A DNA stretch of 64,000 bases from Paramacrobiotus metropolitanus (taxonomy: Eukaryota > Tardigrada > Eutardigrada > Parachela > Macrobiotidae): NCBI RefSeq assembly GCF_019649055.1, contig NW_026570227.1, forward strand, positions 2,108,001 through 2,172,000. Reading direction: 5' to 3'. Under the pieces are notes generated by a model. The model had not been told where the DNA came from, did not search any database, and was given only the letters and a program-made list of their open reading frames with translations. Below, piece by piece: positions 51,989 through 63,685 of this stretch (positions are counted from its first letter, which is position 1; every line of letters starts with the position of its first letter). The position numbers and the translations under genes were made by a program.

Positions 51989-52336
51989 CTAGGAACCTGC
52001 ACTCTCCGGGATGCACAAACCACCGGTTCCAATCGTACCATCCCGAATGCGTCTGGATGCCATGGATACACTTGGTGAGGCACCGTATGCCGTGATGTGT
52101 TGCTTTTTATCTACGCTGAAAATGAGGAATTCAGCCTGCCCATCTCCTTGGGGGGTTTTGTAAAAGCACTTGCCAGTTGATGTTTTTGCACCACTTCCAT
52201 TGGAAGCACTGAATGGAATCGTGTTTAGCTGGCCCAGGTTTGCATCTTGTAGGCTTTGCGATTCTGTGATGAATTCCTCCTCAGACCTCAGTAGTTGTCC
52301 CGCTATTGTATAGTTGAAAAATGCGATAGCTGACAA
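51989..52336 (-). CDS. Unassigned open frame, possible exon
   Basis: 115 codons with protein-like composition (ASNGSGAKTSTGKCFYKTPQ, AEFLIFSVDKKQHITAYGAS). An acceptor-like CAACTATACAATAG lies at about 52305 on the minus strand, so the exon may begin there. It is 400 bases upstream of 51075-51593 on the same strand and could belong to the same gene. No family recognised. Confidence 0.3.
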   Translation of the reverse strand: MSAIAFFNYTIAGQLLRSEEEFITESQSLQDANLGQLNTIPFSASNGSGAKTSTGKCFYKTPQGDGQAEFLIFSVDKKQHITAYGASPSVSMASRRIRDGTIGTGGLCIPESAGS

Positions 52337-53540
52337 ATTTTCCTGGTGTTAAGAGAACGCGAGATTTCAAGATCAGCGACGCTAATCTGCCTTTGGCTAT
52401 GTAATGGCGGGCTCGGCTGCTTGATTCAGCTAACGATTTTGGAAAAAGACTAGACCTTTCTCGCAAATTGTTTAAACTTTAGACCCAGTTTAGTGTTTTC
52501 TCTACTTTAGTCGGGCTTGCCACACACAAAGTCAAAGTAGTTAAATTTTTAGAAAATGACTCTACTACTACGTAATGATGCAGTTTACGGTTACTAGACG
52601 AGCGAATTTGGCTTGTCATCTATACTGCACTGTGCGCTAGCTAAATTACATAATGTGCAGTGAATAAATCCGCTGTTTTTTTAAATTTCGGCTTCTGGCT
52701 GTAAATTAATGACCGTAACTTGTTTTTCCATAACACTAACAATAATCTGCTACAATAAGTACAGTTAGTGATGTTAATTCTGATAACTACGATAGGATAA
52801 GTACTGTACAGTGTGCACAAAACCTGGGACGACTTCGTATTTTGGGCAGCGTTCCGCTTAGCAGGATAGCTAAGCGTGCGTGTGTCTGGTACGAAGAAGT
52901 TTCTTCTGAAACGCCCAGAATGATATTGTGCTGACAAAGATTTTGTGCAGCTCTACCGTGCATAACAAATGTCCAACGGGACTGCATTACGTAAACTACA
53001 ATATGAATATTATTATTCTGCTGGTTATACTTGTAAAATACGTGTGTGAACTTCACTGTGAAGTACAGTTTTAAATATTCGTAGTTGACGGATCTAAATC
53101 AGTACAGCAGGTACCAGGTAGTGATTGCGTAATATTGTTTTTGTGTTGTACTAATAATACAGTAACACAAGTGCTGGTCGCTCTAGCGCGCGCCCAGTTG
53201 AGTTTTAGGTATGGAATTTTAATTTAAAAATTAACTTCTTTTTACTAACTGATCGAGCAAAATCAACAGATACAAATCCGATACACGCACTAAAAACTGC
53301 AGACATGAAGAAAATAATTTAGTTATACAAAAATAACTGGAAGCTGCAAGCAAGCAGACGCTGGAAATCATGATGGCGCGTAAATGCAAATGGTCACTAC
53401 ACAATTTGTACAAAATTGTGGCAAACAAAGTGTACGCTGACAATTCAAATAACACAATCATGTAAGCATTGCCAATGTGCGTATTTATAACCAGTTCCAT
53501 CATCATGCACTTATTATCGTGTTTGATGCAGTACGAGTAG
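52337..53540. other. Intergenic; no gene supported
   Basis: Short overlapping frames only. Nothing recognised. Confidence 0.3.
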
Positions 53541-53544
53541 CACT

Positions 53545-54400
53545 GAAAATTGTCAATGATGGTTAGCAAGAGAACTGTTAAAATAACTGACTTGTTGACT
53601 ACGAGTAGGCGGAGTAGCAACCGAATCTACCGTCTGCGTACCGTTTGAAAAGTAATCATCAGGAAGCGCACTTGCAGCACTATTCTGTGGTACTTTAATG
53701 TAAATAAGAGTAATTAAATGTAAGTTACTAGTAAAATTGCATAATAGAAACATGTATAATTTCTTTGTGATCCTGGATGTGCCCGTTCTCGTGTTGAGTT
53801 TTTACTCAGTTTGCGAAGCTGCGTTAATAGTTCACTGCCGTATACAAGCTTGTCCGGTAATTTCTGCCGGTTCAATACAGCGAAATATTATACAAATTTG
53901 CGTGTTACGCCAAACTCTATGCTACGGCGCGCCACGCCACACTGCTTAAATACGTAACATGCATCTGGCGGGCTGGTGGCTTAGTGCACGCCAGATAATT
54001 TAATGAGAATAACAGTAACTGCCTGGCCGAAGGTGGTTAGAAAACGGTCGGTGTAATAATGGACAATCTATCTGCGGAGCGCATTTAGGCAGTCCGATAA
54101 GCGTAGTGAGGTGGCCATCATTTTAAGCGCAAATTTCGCGCTAGCTGTATCTTTACGACAGAAATTGCCGGACAAGCTTGTACATCTCATCCGGTTAAAT
54201 GCCGCCGCAGTGCAACATCAGAACCGGGCTCTCGCACGTTTTTGTGTAAGTTTTATCGACTGATGTAGAGAAGGAGTCATGCACCATTCAGTTCAGGTAA
54301 GCGCTACATTACAGGAACAGTGCCCCACGCTTGAAATTTTGAATCCAACGGTTAATCCAGCACTTGAATGTGTCGGACATGCTCGGGCAGTGCGTGCGTT
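53545..54400. repeat. Dispersed repeat pair partner of the LTR-element flanks
   Basis: The segment 53560-53720 matches 29225-29390, and 54190-54390 matches 47736-47960. At 54189-54196 the uninterrupted ATCCGGTT stands where the other copy reads ATCCGGT, then the whole LTR element, then TAAA. This is effectively a related empty site. Confidence 0.6.
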
Positions 54401-54479
54401 TGTTGTAAAACGATCATGATGCTGGCCGGTGAGGCCGATTGAGAACCCATAAATCAAATAAAGCAGTCCTGCATAAAAT

Positions 54480-55350
54480 CGTTAACTGTAATCCGATTTG
54501 GGTACCCACGCAAATACAGTAACGAAGAAATTTAAAAGGTCGCAGTGGCGTTAATTTGGATACGGGCTACCAGTGATAGTAGAGTGGAAGGTGCGGATGT
54601 GGCTCGCATCAAAGCATTGGTCACAGACGCGGATTCGTCGATTGGGACACGGTGGCTGACACTTTTCGTCGTTGTAATCTCGACAAATCGCAGCGCGGGC
54701 CCCGCGAAAAAAATGAATGGAACGTGCAACAGAAGGTTTAACAGGTGACGACACGGTTGTAGATGGCTTTCGGCGATGAGGAAAGAACGTTGTATCCTGA
54801 TTAGTATCAGAACAAATAAAGCAGAAAAAAGATGGCTCTGCAGATGGCTTGGAACCAGGTTTTTGTTGAGTAAGTGAAGTGGTGAAGACTGTAAAAGGTT
54901 TAACGGCAGATGTAGAAGGAACCGGGCGCAGTACGTCAGCCAGAATAGTCGGATCGTCCGAAAACGTTAACCGTGCAATTCTGTTAACATTTGATAAGGT
55001 CATGCGCTCCCTAAATCGCCGATCATAATCCAAGCAAACGTATAATGGGCAAGATGATGATAATGAATAACCCTAGGATGATATCAATTTACTGTATTAT
55101 GCGAAAAAACCAGCTGCTAGATCGAGATGATGAAACACTCCATATCGAAACGTAATGAAGAGGACTTCCACCCAACCATTAAAAGAGTCGATCTTTCGGG
55201 GACATGTTGGGGACGCAGAGGGTATCAGTTTGCCGTCTGCGTCGGCCACGAATACCGTAGGTCCTGAAGAAGTAGCAATGCCACGATTCACCGGTTGCAA
55301 CTGACGTAACACGGCCAATCCGCTATTGTTTCGAAAGGTCCGGATCAAGT
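54480..55350 (-). pseudogene. DIRS-like retroelement copy 2: gag remnant
   Basis: Minus translations give PRKIDSFNGWVEVLFITFRY near 55160-55200, MDYDRRFRERMTLSNVNRIA near 55030, and a zinc-finger-like ICRDYNDEKC then RIRVCDQCFDASH near 54600-54680. They occur in the order seen in Gag proteins of DIRS/Ngaro-type elements. The RT present in copy 1 is deleted here. Frame breaks are frequent between 55030 and 55160. The region is antisense to, and shares its 3' part with, 47736-49100. Confidence 0.55.
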
Positions 55351-55785
55351 GCTGACAAACCCATGGGGCCGTTGAATAAGTGATGACTGGTGACTTTGAT
55401 AAGTCAGTGAACGGAGGCTGTGGAATCGGTCCGGTAAGGGCAAGACTCGCTCCGGTGGCAGGATAAGAACTGCTTGACGATGTTTTCTATAATATTAAGT
55501 ATTACTAGGATAGTGCACCGCTGTTGGCTTGCACTAGAAGACCGAAGCGAAGATGAACGCACTGGTCGAAAAGGCAGCGCTGACGCGGTACGGCAGTGAA
55601 GCTGTTAAACCAGCGATTTGATTTTCTTATTGGGCAATCAACTGTTCCAGTGCAGCAAGATGCAGAGAGTCTGGTGAAATTCGCGGCACCGGTACGGCGG
55701 GCTTCTTTTTGGTAACGCCGACATGCTTTTTATAAGTTTAGGACGAGTTTTGGGATCCATTTTTGCGCGAAATCTATTTTCGAAA
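55351..55785. other. Intergenic; no gene supported
   Basis: Nothing recognised; probably decayed element sequence upstream of the gag remnant. Confidence 0.3.
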
Positions 55786-55788
55786 GCT

Positions 55789-56424
55789 TTAAATGTGACT
55801 AATTACTCTGAGGACTTTGTCAGTCGTAATATATTCATATGTAACTTCATTGCCAAGATCCCTTGCAGTTGCAGGAGATCGTTCTGTGTTAATGACGTAA
55901 AATGCTTTTGCCATTAAACGCCCATAACGCAAAGCGAGCGAATAGTACTGTATGTCTGGGCGCCTTTCGATGAGCTGCGCTTTCGTTGCCATTTCACTTA
56001 AATCATTTTTCGCGGACGCCAAACATTTGCGCAAATACTGCACTGCGTGATTCGTTCTTGAGCCCGGCAGTTTCCGGACATTTGCCATCCACTGTCTGTT
56101 GGAAATACCGTACCCACGCAGTGGTGTTGATACGGATGCTCTTGGCTGTATTAAAACAAAATCCAGTATTCATTCCGTTGTACTAGGCCCTCCAAAATAA
56201 GATCGTACATACCCTAATTCCCGAGTAACTCGGGTTCTATCACAAACGCCAGGTAATGCGTAGCGCCCATGCACTCTCGAAAAAGCGCCGGGAAAATTCT
56301 CGACAAGCAGGCTGTCTACTTCCCATTTTAAGGCGGGAGGAACGACATACCAGACTGTGGTGCTAAGAATGTTTCCGGGGCGTCGAGAAATGCTGACAGA
56401 CTGGTGTAACACCTGTTTGAGCAC
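55789..56424 (-). pseudogene. Unassigned minus-strand frame with one in-frame stop
   Basis: Two open stretches (56170-56424 and 55789-56088, plus the bases between) are in the same frame and separated by one TGA at about 56170-56172. The translation looks protein-like (GYGISNRQWMANVRKLPGSR, SLALRYGRLMAKAFYVINTE). No family recognised. A decayed gene or element ORF is the simplest reading. Confidence 0.35.
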
Positions 56425-58044
56425 CAGAAGCCCGCACGAAATCCCGCACGACCTGGAAGCCCTAAAACGCTGTGGTTTGTTTATTTGTTAAACTGCCATA
56501 CTTACCCGACAAAATCCAATGGCAGTATCAACTACCATCCCTTTAAACAGGGGCTGTAGTGTTTCCAGTTTCTGTTTGCCTGACCCAAATTACATAAAAC
56601 GCTTATGAATAATTCAAGGCTAAGATCTCTGGTTCACGAAACGCTCTACCGGCGTAGTCGATCAAATGATGATTGTACGTTGCACAGAATTACATTACCG
56701 TCTGTACAAAATTCTGGTCCACCATTCTGTACCAAATAAAAACGTTCGTGGTACAAGGTTGGTCCCAGCACCGCTCAGTTTAGTTGGGATAGCTCATGTT
56801 TACGGGAAAATTCATTTTTATGTTCTGGTGTCGCAGCGAGACTTCGTTCAAGACCAAAAACTTTACTTTTTCTGTGTCATGTATAACGTATTGCAGCTAA
56901 CTGCTCTTTAATCGAAACGCAGCTAAATTCAGTAGCACAATCAACCAAGCAAATTGGACAATTTCCAGATGCCGGTTAGTCGGTTACCAAGACCACGGAA
57001 CAGATTCTCGTGAAATGCGGAAATACTGAACTCGTACGTTCTCTTACGTCCCATTTTGGATCCAGGGCTTTTCGCCAAAAATAATCCAGTTGTATACCGT
57101 GCCTACGCTACACCTTTATGAATGCTACGCTAAAGAGCGTACTGTTACTGGATAAGGGCTTGCTTGTCTCGTATACTGCCAATTTTGTTTGAATTAAGCG
57201 AAAGAAGAGGCTCTCGAATAGCGAAAAGCGAGGGATATGGCTGTTGGCTTTTCCCAAATCTATCCGCCTCTGCAACGGTTTCACCTGTAACCATTTATCG
57301 CCCGCACGTTGCAGCAGATGCATCAGTCGGTTTACGGTTGTATAGTACTTTATTCATTTATTTTGGGGCAACCATTTTGCGCTTAGCACCATTTGACCAC
57401 TAATATGAGTGGAGAGGCGTGCAGGGTCACACTTCGGCCGACGTAAAAATGACTCCCATAATCGACAGATGCGTTGCCACGCGTTAACTCAACGTTGTCC
57501 AGTGACTGAAAGATCTCTTCGTATAAATTTTTGTGCATATCGTAAAGGTGCGGCGGTAAAGGTGCGGATTAACTGGACGGTGCGTCTCATAGGCATACAG
57601 TTTATATCATGCGGGAAAATCAAAAAGGTGGATCATGCGCTTACATTAAAAATTTTCACGAGTCAGCTAAATCTTCCGCCAGTACACGCTCATGATCAAC
57701 TGATGCATACCCACAGACATGCAGCACAAAGCACACTAACTTCTTGTTTTCAGGAGCGGAACGACGGTGTTTCGTTCTTTTGGATGAAACAGACGAATCG
57801 TATTGTGAATATTTTATACAGATTCAGGGAATAACAAAAAATGTATTCATGTGTTTTTCAGTACGACTAATGGTAAGTACAAATTTACAGTAACTGCACA
57901 GATGAGTTCCGCTTTACCGTTGGAATTGCAGCTAACCTTCGCAGATTGTCCATGTCACGGTTAGATTCCCGGGAAAGCGTCGTTGAAGTGTTTTGTAATT
58001 CGGATAAACTACATAATAAATTACGAATTACGCCCGATGCAATG
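56425..58044. other. Intergenic; no gene supported
   Basis: A 141-codon plus open frame at 57409-57834 lacks recognisable domains, signal peptide or splice context and is not called. If the Ig gene at 58045-58904 continues, its downstream exons would lie here on the minus strand, but none was found. Confidence 0.35.
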
Positions 58045-58904
58045 TCACGTGATCACGCTGAGGTACGCCTCCTGCACTGCCCATTCGTGGAAAAGATCAT
58101 CGACTTTGAACCAGCATTGATAACGTCCGGCATGATGCGCCTGCACCCGCGAAATAGTCAAAGTGGAATAACAGTGGCATATTCCATCCGTGGCGGTATT
58201 AATACTTCCTTTAAATCCGTCCTTCGTGGACTTACTGTTTCTGAACTCATCGATTCCCTCAGAGTATAGTAGTTGATCTTCGTTTCTCCAAAGGAAGCGA
58301 TTTTTGAAAATACCCCTCATGGCTAGGAATTTGACGTAGCATGGAAAACGGGCGGTGTCACCCACTTGCACCGTCACGTTAGGCATCGGTGGCTGAAAGA
58401 CTTGAGGCGCGGTGAGCGTCGGACTGACCAAGAATGTTTGGGTGACCACATAGCGGTTGCCATTGTACTGTAGACATTCGTATTTGCCGGTGTGCAGATG
58501 CGAAAACTCCGGTAAATCGAACGTCAGTGATCCCGTAATCGGATTGCTTTCGACGTATGTAACATTATGGTAATAGGGTTCATCAATGGAGCTCACCAGA
58601 CAGCTGCATAGATCTACAGGGGTTTCGGTCCCGGTGACTGCGTTTCCTTGACTGTGCTCAAAACCAAATTTCCATTGACCGATAGCCGTGTTGTATTGTC
58701 GGGCATGCCGGCAAAAGCCATCGCAATATCTCCTTTGCAGCGCAGTCGAACTGTTCCTCCTTCAGGTGGCCTTATGATGTTTCCAGTTGATAATGTTTCC
58801 GCTGGTTGGGTGGCTGCCATCAATGGCTCCTTTAAATGAGCAATACCGTTATGGGCATTTTGGAAGGCAGCGTCCAGGAGTCCGTTAACTATCACACAAC
58901 ACAC
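58045..58904 (-). pseudogene. Immunoglobulin-domain protein fragment, probably receptor-like
   Basis: Minus translation shows a first Ig-like domain (PPEGGTVRLRCKG ... SHLHTGKYECLQYNGNR) and a second (PPMPNVTVQVGDTARFPCYV, FLWRNEDQLLYSEG, YSTLTISRVQAHHAGRYQCW). These contain the Ig signatures Cys, Trp and Y-x-C. The first domain is split between two frames (58614-58904 and 58045-58596) by a one-base break near 58640. The ends are open: no signal peptide upstream and no following exon. Ig pairs of this kind are found in PDGF/VEGF-type receptors and cell-adhesion proteins. I cannot tell which. It may be a gene with an assembly indel. Confidence 0.55.
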
Positions 58905-59320
58905 ACACGTGATCTCACCGATCTGTATTAAGAGTTAATACAGTACTATTGTGCGAGTTTAAGCAAAGTGTTATAAGCAAGTTATGAACTGCAGATGGAA
59001 ATCGTATTCAGCGGCATAGACATAATTTATACTAGGAAAATTCACGTTAACGCGCAATGGCACAATGAAGCGAAACGGTAAAAAATACTCCTAGTGGTGA
59101 TGTGATTTCGTTGCGTTACTGCAAAAAGTTTGTTTTTAGCAGACATAGTTCCATAAAAATGGCAGAATACACCAATTTCATGAGGCTGGTCGTTTTTCAG
59201 TTGGCCCATGGCTTTTGAATAGAAAACTGTATACGAGTATAATACCGCATACTGGTTCCCGTATCGCTGTTACCATATACCGTATTTTGTTTTTCATCGG
59301 TTTACATCGATAAAGTTACG
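58905..59320. other. Intergenic; nothing recognised
   Basis: AT-rich spacer between the Ig fragment and the hairpin array. Confidence 0.3.
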
Positions 59321-59324
59321 AAGT

Positions 59325-59505
59325 GGCTATTTTGCCGCAGTGTTTGCGGCTAAATAGCCGTTTGGTTATTTTGCCGCACTAGGGTGGGCGAAATAGCTTG
59401 TTGGCTACTTTACCGCACACTGCGTTAAAATAGCTGCACAGCTATTTTGCCGCACTAGGGTCGGCAAAATAGTCAGTCGGCTATTTTGCCACACCATTAT
59501 TGCAG
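59325..59505. repeat. Array of small hairpins built on GGCTATTTTGCCGCAC
   Basis: The unit GGCTATTTTGCCGCACTAGG and its complement-like GGCAAAATAG alternate five to six times within 180 bases, giving a chain of short stems. Not coding. May be a decayed inverted-repeat element or a cruciform-forming satellite. Confidence 0.65.
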
Positions 59506-60095
59506 CCTGTCTAGGCAGTTGCCGCGTACTTTCAATGCGCTTTGTACGGTAAAGTGCCGGAAGTTCTGTAAAACAGCGTTACTTACTTAAAACAGAATCT
59601 TACATAGCGTTACAGAGCAACAACACAATCCAACTCAAAATGTTTCGCTGTTAGTCGAATTAAAATTTATTTTCAAAGCAACCATGCGTCGAAGGTATTA
59701 GTCCAGCTTTCAGTACTGTTATCAGCAAAACAACATAGAAGCGATTGTAAACAGCTTTACTGAGAAATCAATAAACTGATGGTTGTAGCTTTGTATTTTT
59801 CAGTTTCATTCGAGCAAAGCCCGTAGGTTTACTTCCGACCACCAGGTTACTCCGCGTGGGGGTCCCACTAACAGCCGGCATCTCGGGCTACATATCCAGT
59901 CCGGTATGAAATCGTGATTACGTAGGATCACTGGCTTCCCGTATGGTCCACACTTCCGGGGCTTTTTGGCTTTGATCGAGTGCAAGCTCCACCGTCCGGA
60001 GCTCTTCGCTCGTACCGTACGAATACCGTTTCTACAACGGATAGTGTTGCCGAAGCCTATTGGGTCAAGGTCCCGTTAACAGCTGGTATGCTACA
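59506..60095. other. Spacer; nothing recognised
   Basis: No coding or repeat signal that I can name. Confidence 0.3.
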
Positions 60096-60100
60096 TATGG

Positions 60101-61500
60101 TTAGTCCAATCCGATCGTTGCGAATCGCTTAAATCGTTTGATTCGTTTCCTTGTTATAAACATTCCTCTGGGTGATGGAAGATAATAACTGTCGTTCTGC
60201 CGGGACAAATAAAGAGGTATCTCTTCCGGAGTAATCCACCGAGTTAAGGCGACCTCAAGTCGACCCAGTTTCGCAAAACCACGGCACTTGTTGGCGCCTG
60301 ATGCAACGCTCCGTTTTTGAAGCAATCCGTTTATTGTGGCACCTGTTGGGCGCTCAAGACCGGAGTGTGGTTTCACTGGGGTTCACCGCACTCCCGCCTA
60401 AAGGGCAAGCTGACCCCGGGCTTAGCTTTAATTGACTCGGAGGAAGTTTAGTTCTGGGCGCCCTTATAACTATCAGATGGGTTTATCGAGGTTAGTTCCT
60501 AGTTCTCGGCTTCTGTCAGTCGGGTCTGAACCGGTTAGCCTTACCGTAGCTCACAGAAGACGTCCCCAAACCGGATCTTTCTGTGATTTCCATTCTTGTA
60601 CACAGGAAGCCATGGGTTATCGAAAAATATTCTGCCGATGCCTCCATTATCAAGATGGACATTATCAACTTTGACGGTTCGGGAGCTTCTAAGTTTTGGG
60701 CTTTTGGAGTATTTGCAGAGGATTCATTTAAGGCTTTACTGAGAAATCTTTTCGCGGTTTCGACCAGCATTCCATCGGCTGTACACACGGTGAAGGGTCC
60801 AGAAGGCGATGTTTGTGGCACTTTTGGTTTGGTCGGATATTGGCACAGGCGGGTCAGATGACGTTGTTGGCGCCGATCGATTTGGTGGCGTTATTGACAC
60901 CAGACATCCCGGCAACATTATTGCTATTGGGTAACACGGCTCCAATTTGGATGCCGTGTAGTTCAATAAACATATTTTTATCCGTTTGAGACCCACTAAA
61001 GCCTGTTTGGACTACCATAGTGGATCTCAACGCCGGTGTGGTTGCTTCGTCCGGTAAGCCAAACTTGTCACGGGTGGCCACTAACCATATCCGGAGCGAG
61101 GCCACGGCGTTATCGTCGTCAGTGTGCCTAACGGTATCTTGCGTTTGGGTCGCCCGGCTGCGTTTTTGTTTCCGGGTGGCTCGGTTCTGTGCAGTCCGTC
61201 CAAGGTTGTCTAGTCGGGTCGCAGTTCGCCGGCGCAATTTTTGGCAGCTGCAGCCGATCTCGCTATGGTTAGTTTTCCAACTACTACGATTAGTACGGTC
61301 AAACTCTGGGCTTTTAGTCCGAAAAACGTTTTTTTGCCGGGCGGAAACTTATTGGCGCAATGTCGGGCACATGCACTTTGTGGCTGTTTCTTGGTTTCTT
61401 CCGCTCTCCCTGTGACGATTTTCTGACGCAGAGCGTTACCCTTATCCGGTGCTTTGGTTAGTGGCAGGAAGTCAGTTGAGCCACAATGCTCACTGACCAT
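60101..61500 (-). pseudogene. Unidentified cluster of overlapping minus-strand open frames
   Basis: GC-richer block with open frames 61210-61500, 60854-61237, 60736-60996, 60516-60821 and 60101-60376, switching frame as one gene with indels would. One part has a basic segment (RATRKQKRSRATQTQ) followed by Asn/Gly/Ala-rich text, and another reads EPSKLIMSILIMEASAEYFS. A basic arm followed by a beta-rich region is reminiscent of RNA-virus coat proteins, but I see no diagnostic motif, so this is only a suggestion. It may be an endogenised fragment or a decayed host gene. Confidence 0.3.
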
Positions 61501-62024
61501 ACACGTTTTCCATCTGTCAACTAATATGTATTAGTTGATGTTTGTGGTGGTATGACCTTATGGCTGTTTAATAAACTAAGGTGACGCTAGACCCAATCAA
61601 CCTCAATCACGATAACCATTATCTAAAGTTCTAAACTCATTCAAACTAGCAGAGCAACAACACCAAGGCTAAGAAGATATTCCAGAGAACACTTTCAGAA
61701 CAAGAAATTCCAGAGCTGCTAGCCATGCAAGATGACACTAAATCATTCACCAGAAGTTCTCTTCCCTTGAGCACTCAACAGTGATTTTTTGATACAGAAT
61801 ATGAAAGATGAGAGAACACGCCTTCAACTCACAGACAAGATAGAAACCAGACAGACAGACTTATTTATTGATTGTTTTCTGAGAGATTAAAGTCCACTTC
61901 ACACATCTATAAATGGTGAACACTTCCATGCCACATCCTTGATCTTCCTCTACTCACTTTCCATAGGATAATCCCAACACTTGCTGTCTACCATCTTTCC
62001 TTTATCTACCGTCTTTCCATCATC
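61501..62024. other. Non-coding spacer before the hairpin
   Basis: No gene seen. Sequence composition shifts to CA/CT-rich. Confidence 0.3.
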
Positions 62025-62063
62025 CTCGTATTGATCAGCATACGTTATGCTGATCAATACGAG
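62025..62063. repeat. Perfect 18-bp hairpin with 3-base loop
   Basis: CTCGTATTGATCAGCATA (62025-62042) and its exact complement (62046-62063) surround CGT. It sits about a dozen bases before the minisatellite. It could be a cruciform, an element end, or an assembly junction. Confidence 0.85.
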
Positions 62064-62074
62064 CATGATTCATA

Positions 62075-62857
62075 CGGCACGGCACAGCCGGGAACGGCAC
62101 AGCCGGGAACGGCACAGCCGGGAACGGCACAGCCGGGAACGGCACAGCCGGGAACGGCACAGCCGGGAACGGCACAGCCGGGAACGGCACAGCCGGGAAC
62201 GGCACAGCCGAACGGCACAGCCGGAACGGCACAGCCGGGAACGGCACAGCCGGGAACGGCACAGCCGGGAACGGCACAGCCGGGAACGGCACAGCCGGGA
62301 ACGGCACAGCCGGAACGGCACAGCCGGGAACGGCACACGAACGGCACAGCCGGGAACGGCACAGCCGGGAACGGCACAGCCGGGAACAACGCCGGAACGG
62401 CACAGCCGGGAACAAACAGGCGGCACAACAGCCGGGAACAACACAATGGAACGGCACAGCCGGGAAACGGCACAGAACAACACAGCAGGAACAACACAAT
62501 GAACAACAGCCGGAACGGCACAGCCGGGAACGGCATTGGGAACGGCACAGCCGGAACGGCACAGCCACCGGAACAACACAACAGGAACAGCCAACGGCAC
62601 AGCCGGGAACAACACAGCCAGGAACAACTGCATGAAGGGCAGCCAGAACGGCACAGCCGGGAACGGCACAGCCGGAACGGCACAGCCGGGAACGGCACAG
62701 CCGGGAACGGCACAGCCGGAACGGCATGGGAACAGCACAGCCGGGAACGGCACAGCCGGAACGGCACAGCCAAAGGAACGGCACAGCCGGGAACAACACA
62801 GCCGGGAACGGCACAGCCGGGAACGGCACAGCCGGGAACGGCACAGCCGGGAACGGT
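62075..62857. repeat. 15-bp GC-rich minisatellite (GGAACGGCACAGCCG)n
   Basis: About 50 units of GGAACGGCACAGCCG. They are near-perfect in the first 260 bases and then increasingly broken by GGAACAACACAGC and 14-base variants. The unit has no stop in five of six frames, so long open frames appear on both strands (GTAQP, RHSRE and AVPFP repeats). This is expected from the repeat and is not evidence of a gene. A lone GGAACGGCACAG recurs at about 63973. Confidence 0.95.
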
Positions 62858-63450
62858 CGACACTAAGTCCTTCTTGAACAGGGCAACAAGATGCCAAATG
62901 CAGCAGAACCACGCCAACAGCCACCACAAGGCGATACATCATCAAGGATTGAATAGGAGTTTTAAGATAATTCTATTCTACGAGTATAATTCTATCGTTA
63001 TGACATATAACTATATTTCCTTTATAATTATTTCCATTATAGTTATAACATCTGCACAGTCGGAAAATTAGCTCTGGCAGGATTGAAAGAAGACTCGTTG
63101 GAATCAGTTGGATTAAGATTTCGCCTTCTTTTGGATTTTTGTGCAAGGCTAGCTGTCTATAGTCTATTGAGGATAGAGGAAGAACGCTCGGCTCATTTGA
63201 ACAAAGCGCAGCGAATTGAGCACAACTTTGAACTTGCTGCTCGCCACAAAGGGCTCGGGTAAATCACTGTTAAGCATATTTGATTCCAAAAATCCAACAC
63301 CACTTCTTAGTGGTACCGGAAACGCGCGATCGGTGCAAAAATAAGGACGTGGTTAAGCAACGGCTCACGAGTCACGACATTTCGTCGACTACGAGTAACA
63401 TTCCGACGACCGACACAATGTCAGCCACCCTACTTCGAATAACAAATAAA
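62858..63450. other. Spacer after the minisatellite
   Basis: Contains a short AT-rich block (62950-63060) and no recognisable gene. Confidence 0.3.
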
Positions 63451-63454
63451 AAGT

Positions 63455-63685
63455 CAAAAAAACATAAGATATCATAAGAAAACAAAACTAAACATAAGAA
63501 GATATAAGAAAACACGAGAAAAAATAAAAAAGCATAAGAAAAGATAAGAAATCGTACGACAACATAAGAACAGATATTATAAGAAATACGAGTAACATAC
63601 CACAATAAGTAAGAAAACATAATAAAACTTCAGAAAAGATTAGAAAACATAAGAATACATAAGTAAGCATAAGAAAACTTAGACG
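63455..63685. repeat. A-rich simple repeat of (A)ACATAAGAAA type
   Basis: About 20 degenerate units of AACATAAGAAA. The minus open frames here encode Phe/Leu/Ser runs and are artefacts. Similar in style to the repeat at 49965-50150. Confidence 0.75.

Noticed and set aside
57409-57834. Plus-strand 141-codon open frame
   Set aside because: No domain, signal peptide, splice context or compositional contrast with its surroundings.
57946-58269. Plus-strand 107-codon open frame
   Set aside because: It lies wholly antisense to the Ig-domain coding sequence and is its shadow.
62075-62857. Possible CRISPR array
   Set aside because: Units are contiguous 15-mers without unique spacers, in eukaryotic DNA.
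62031-63071. 346-codon plus open frame of GTAQP repeats, and three minus frames of AVPFP or similar repeats
   Set aside because: A stop-free 15-bp tandem repeat keeps nearly every frame open on both strands. There is no signal peptide, splice site or non-repeat domain to support a protein.
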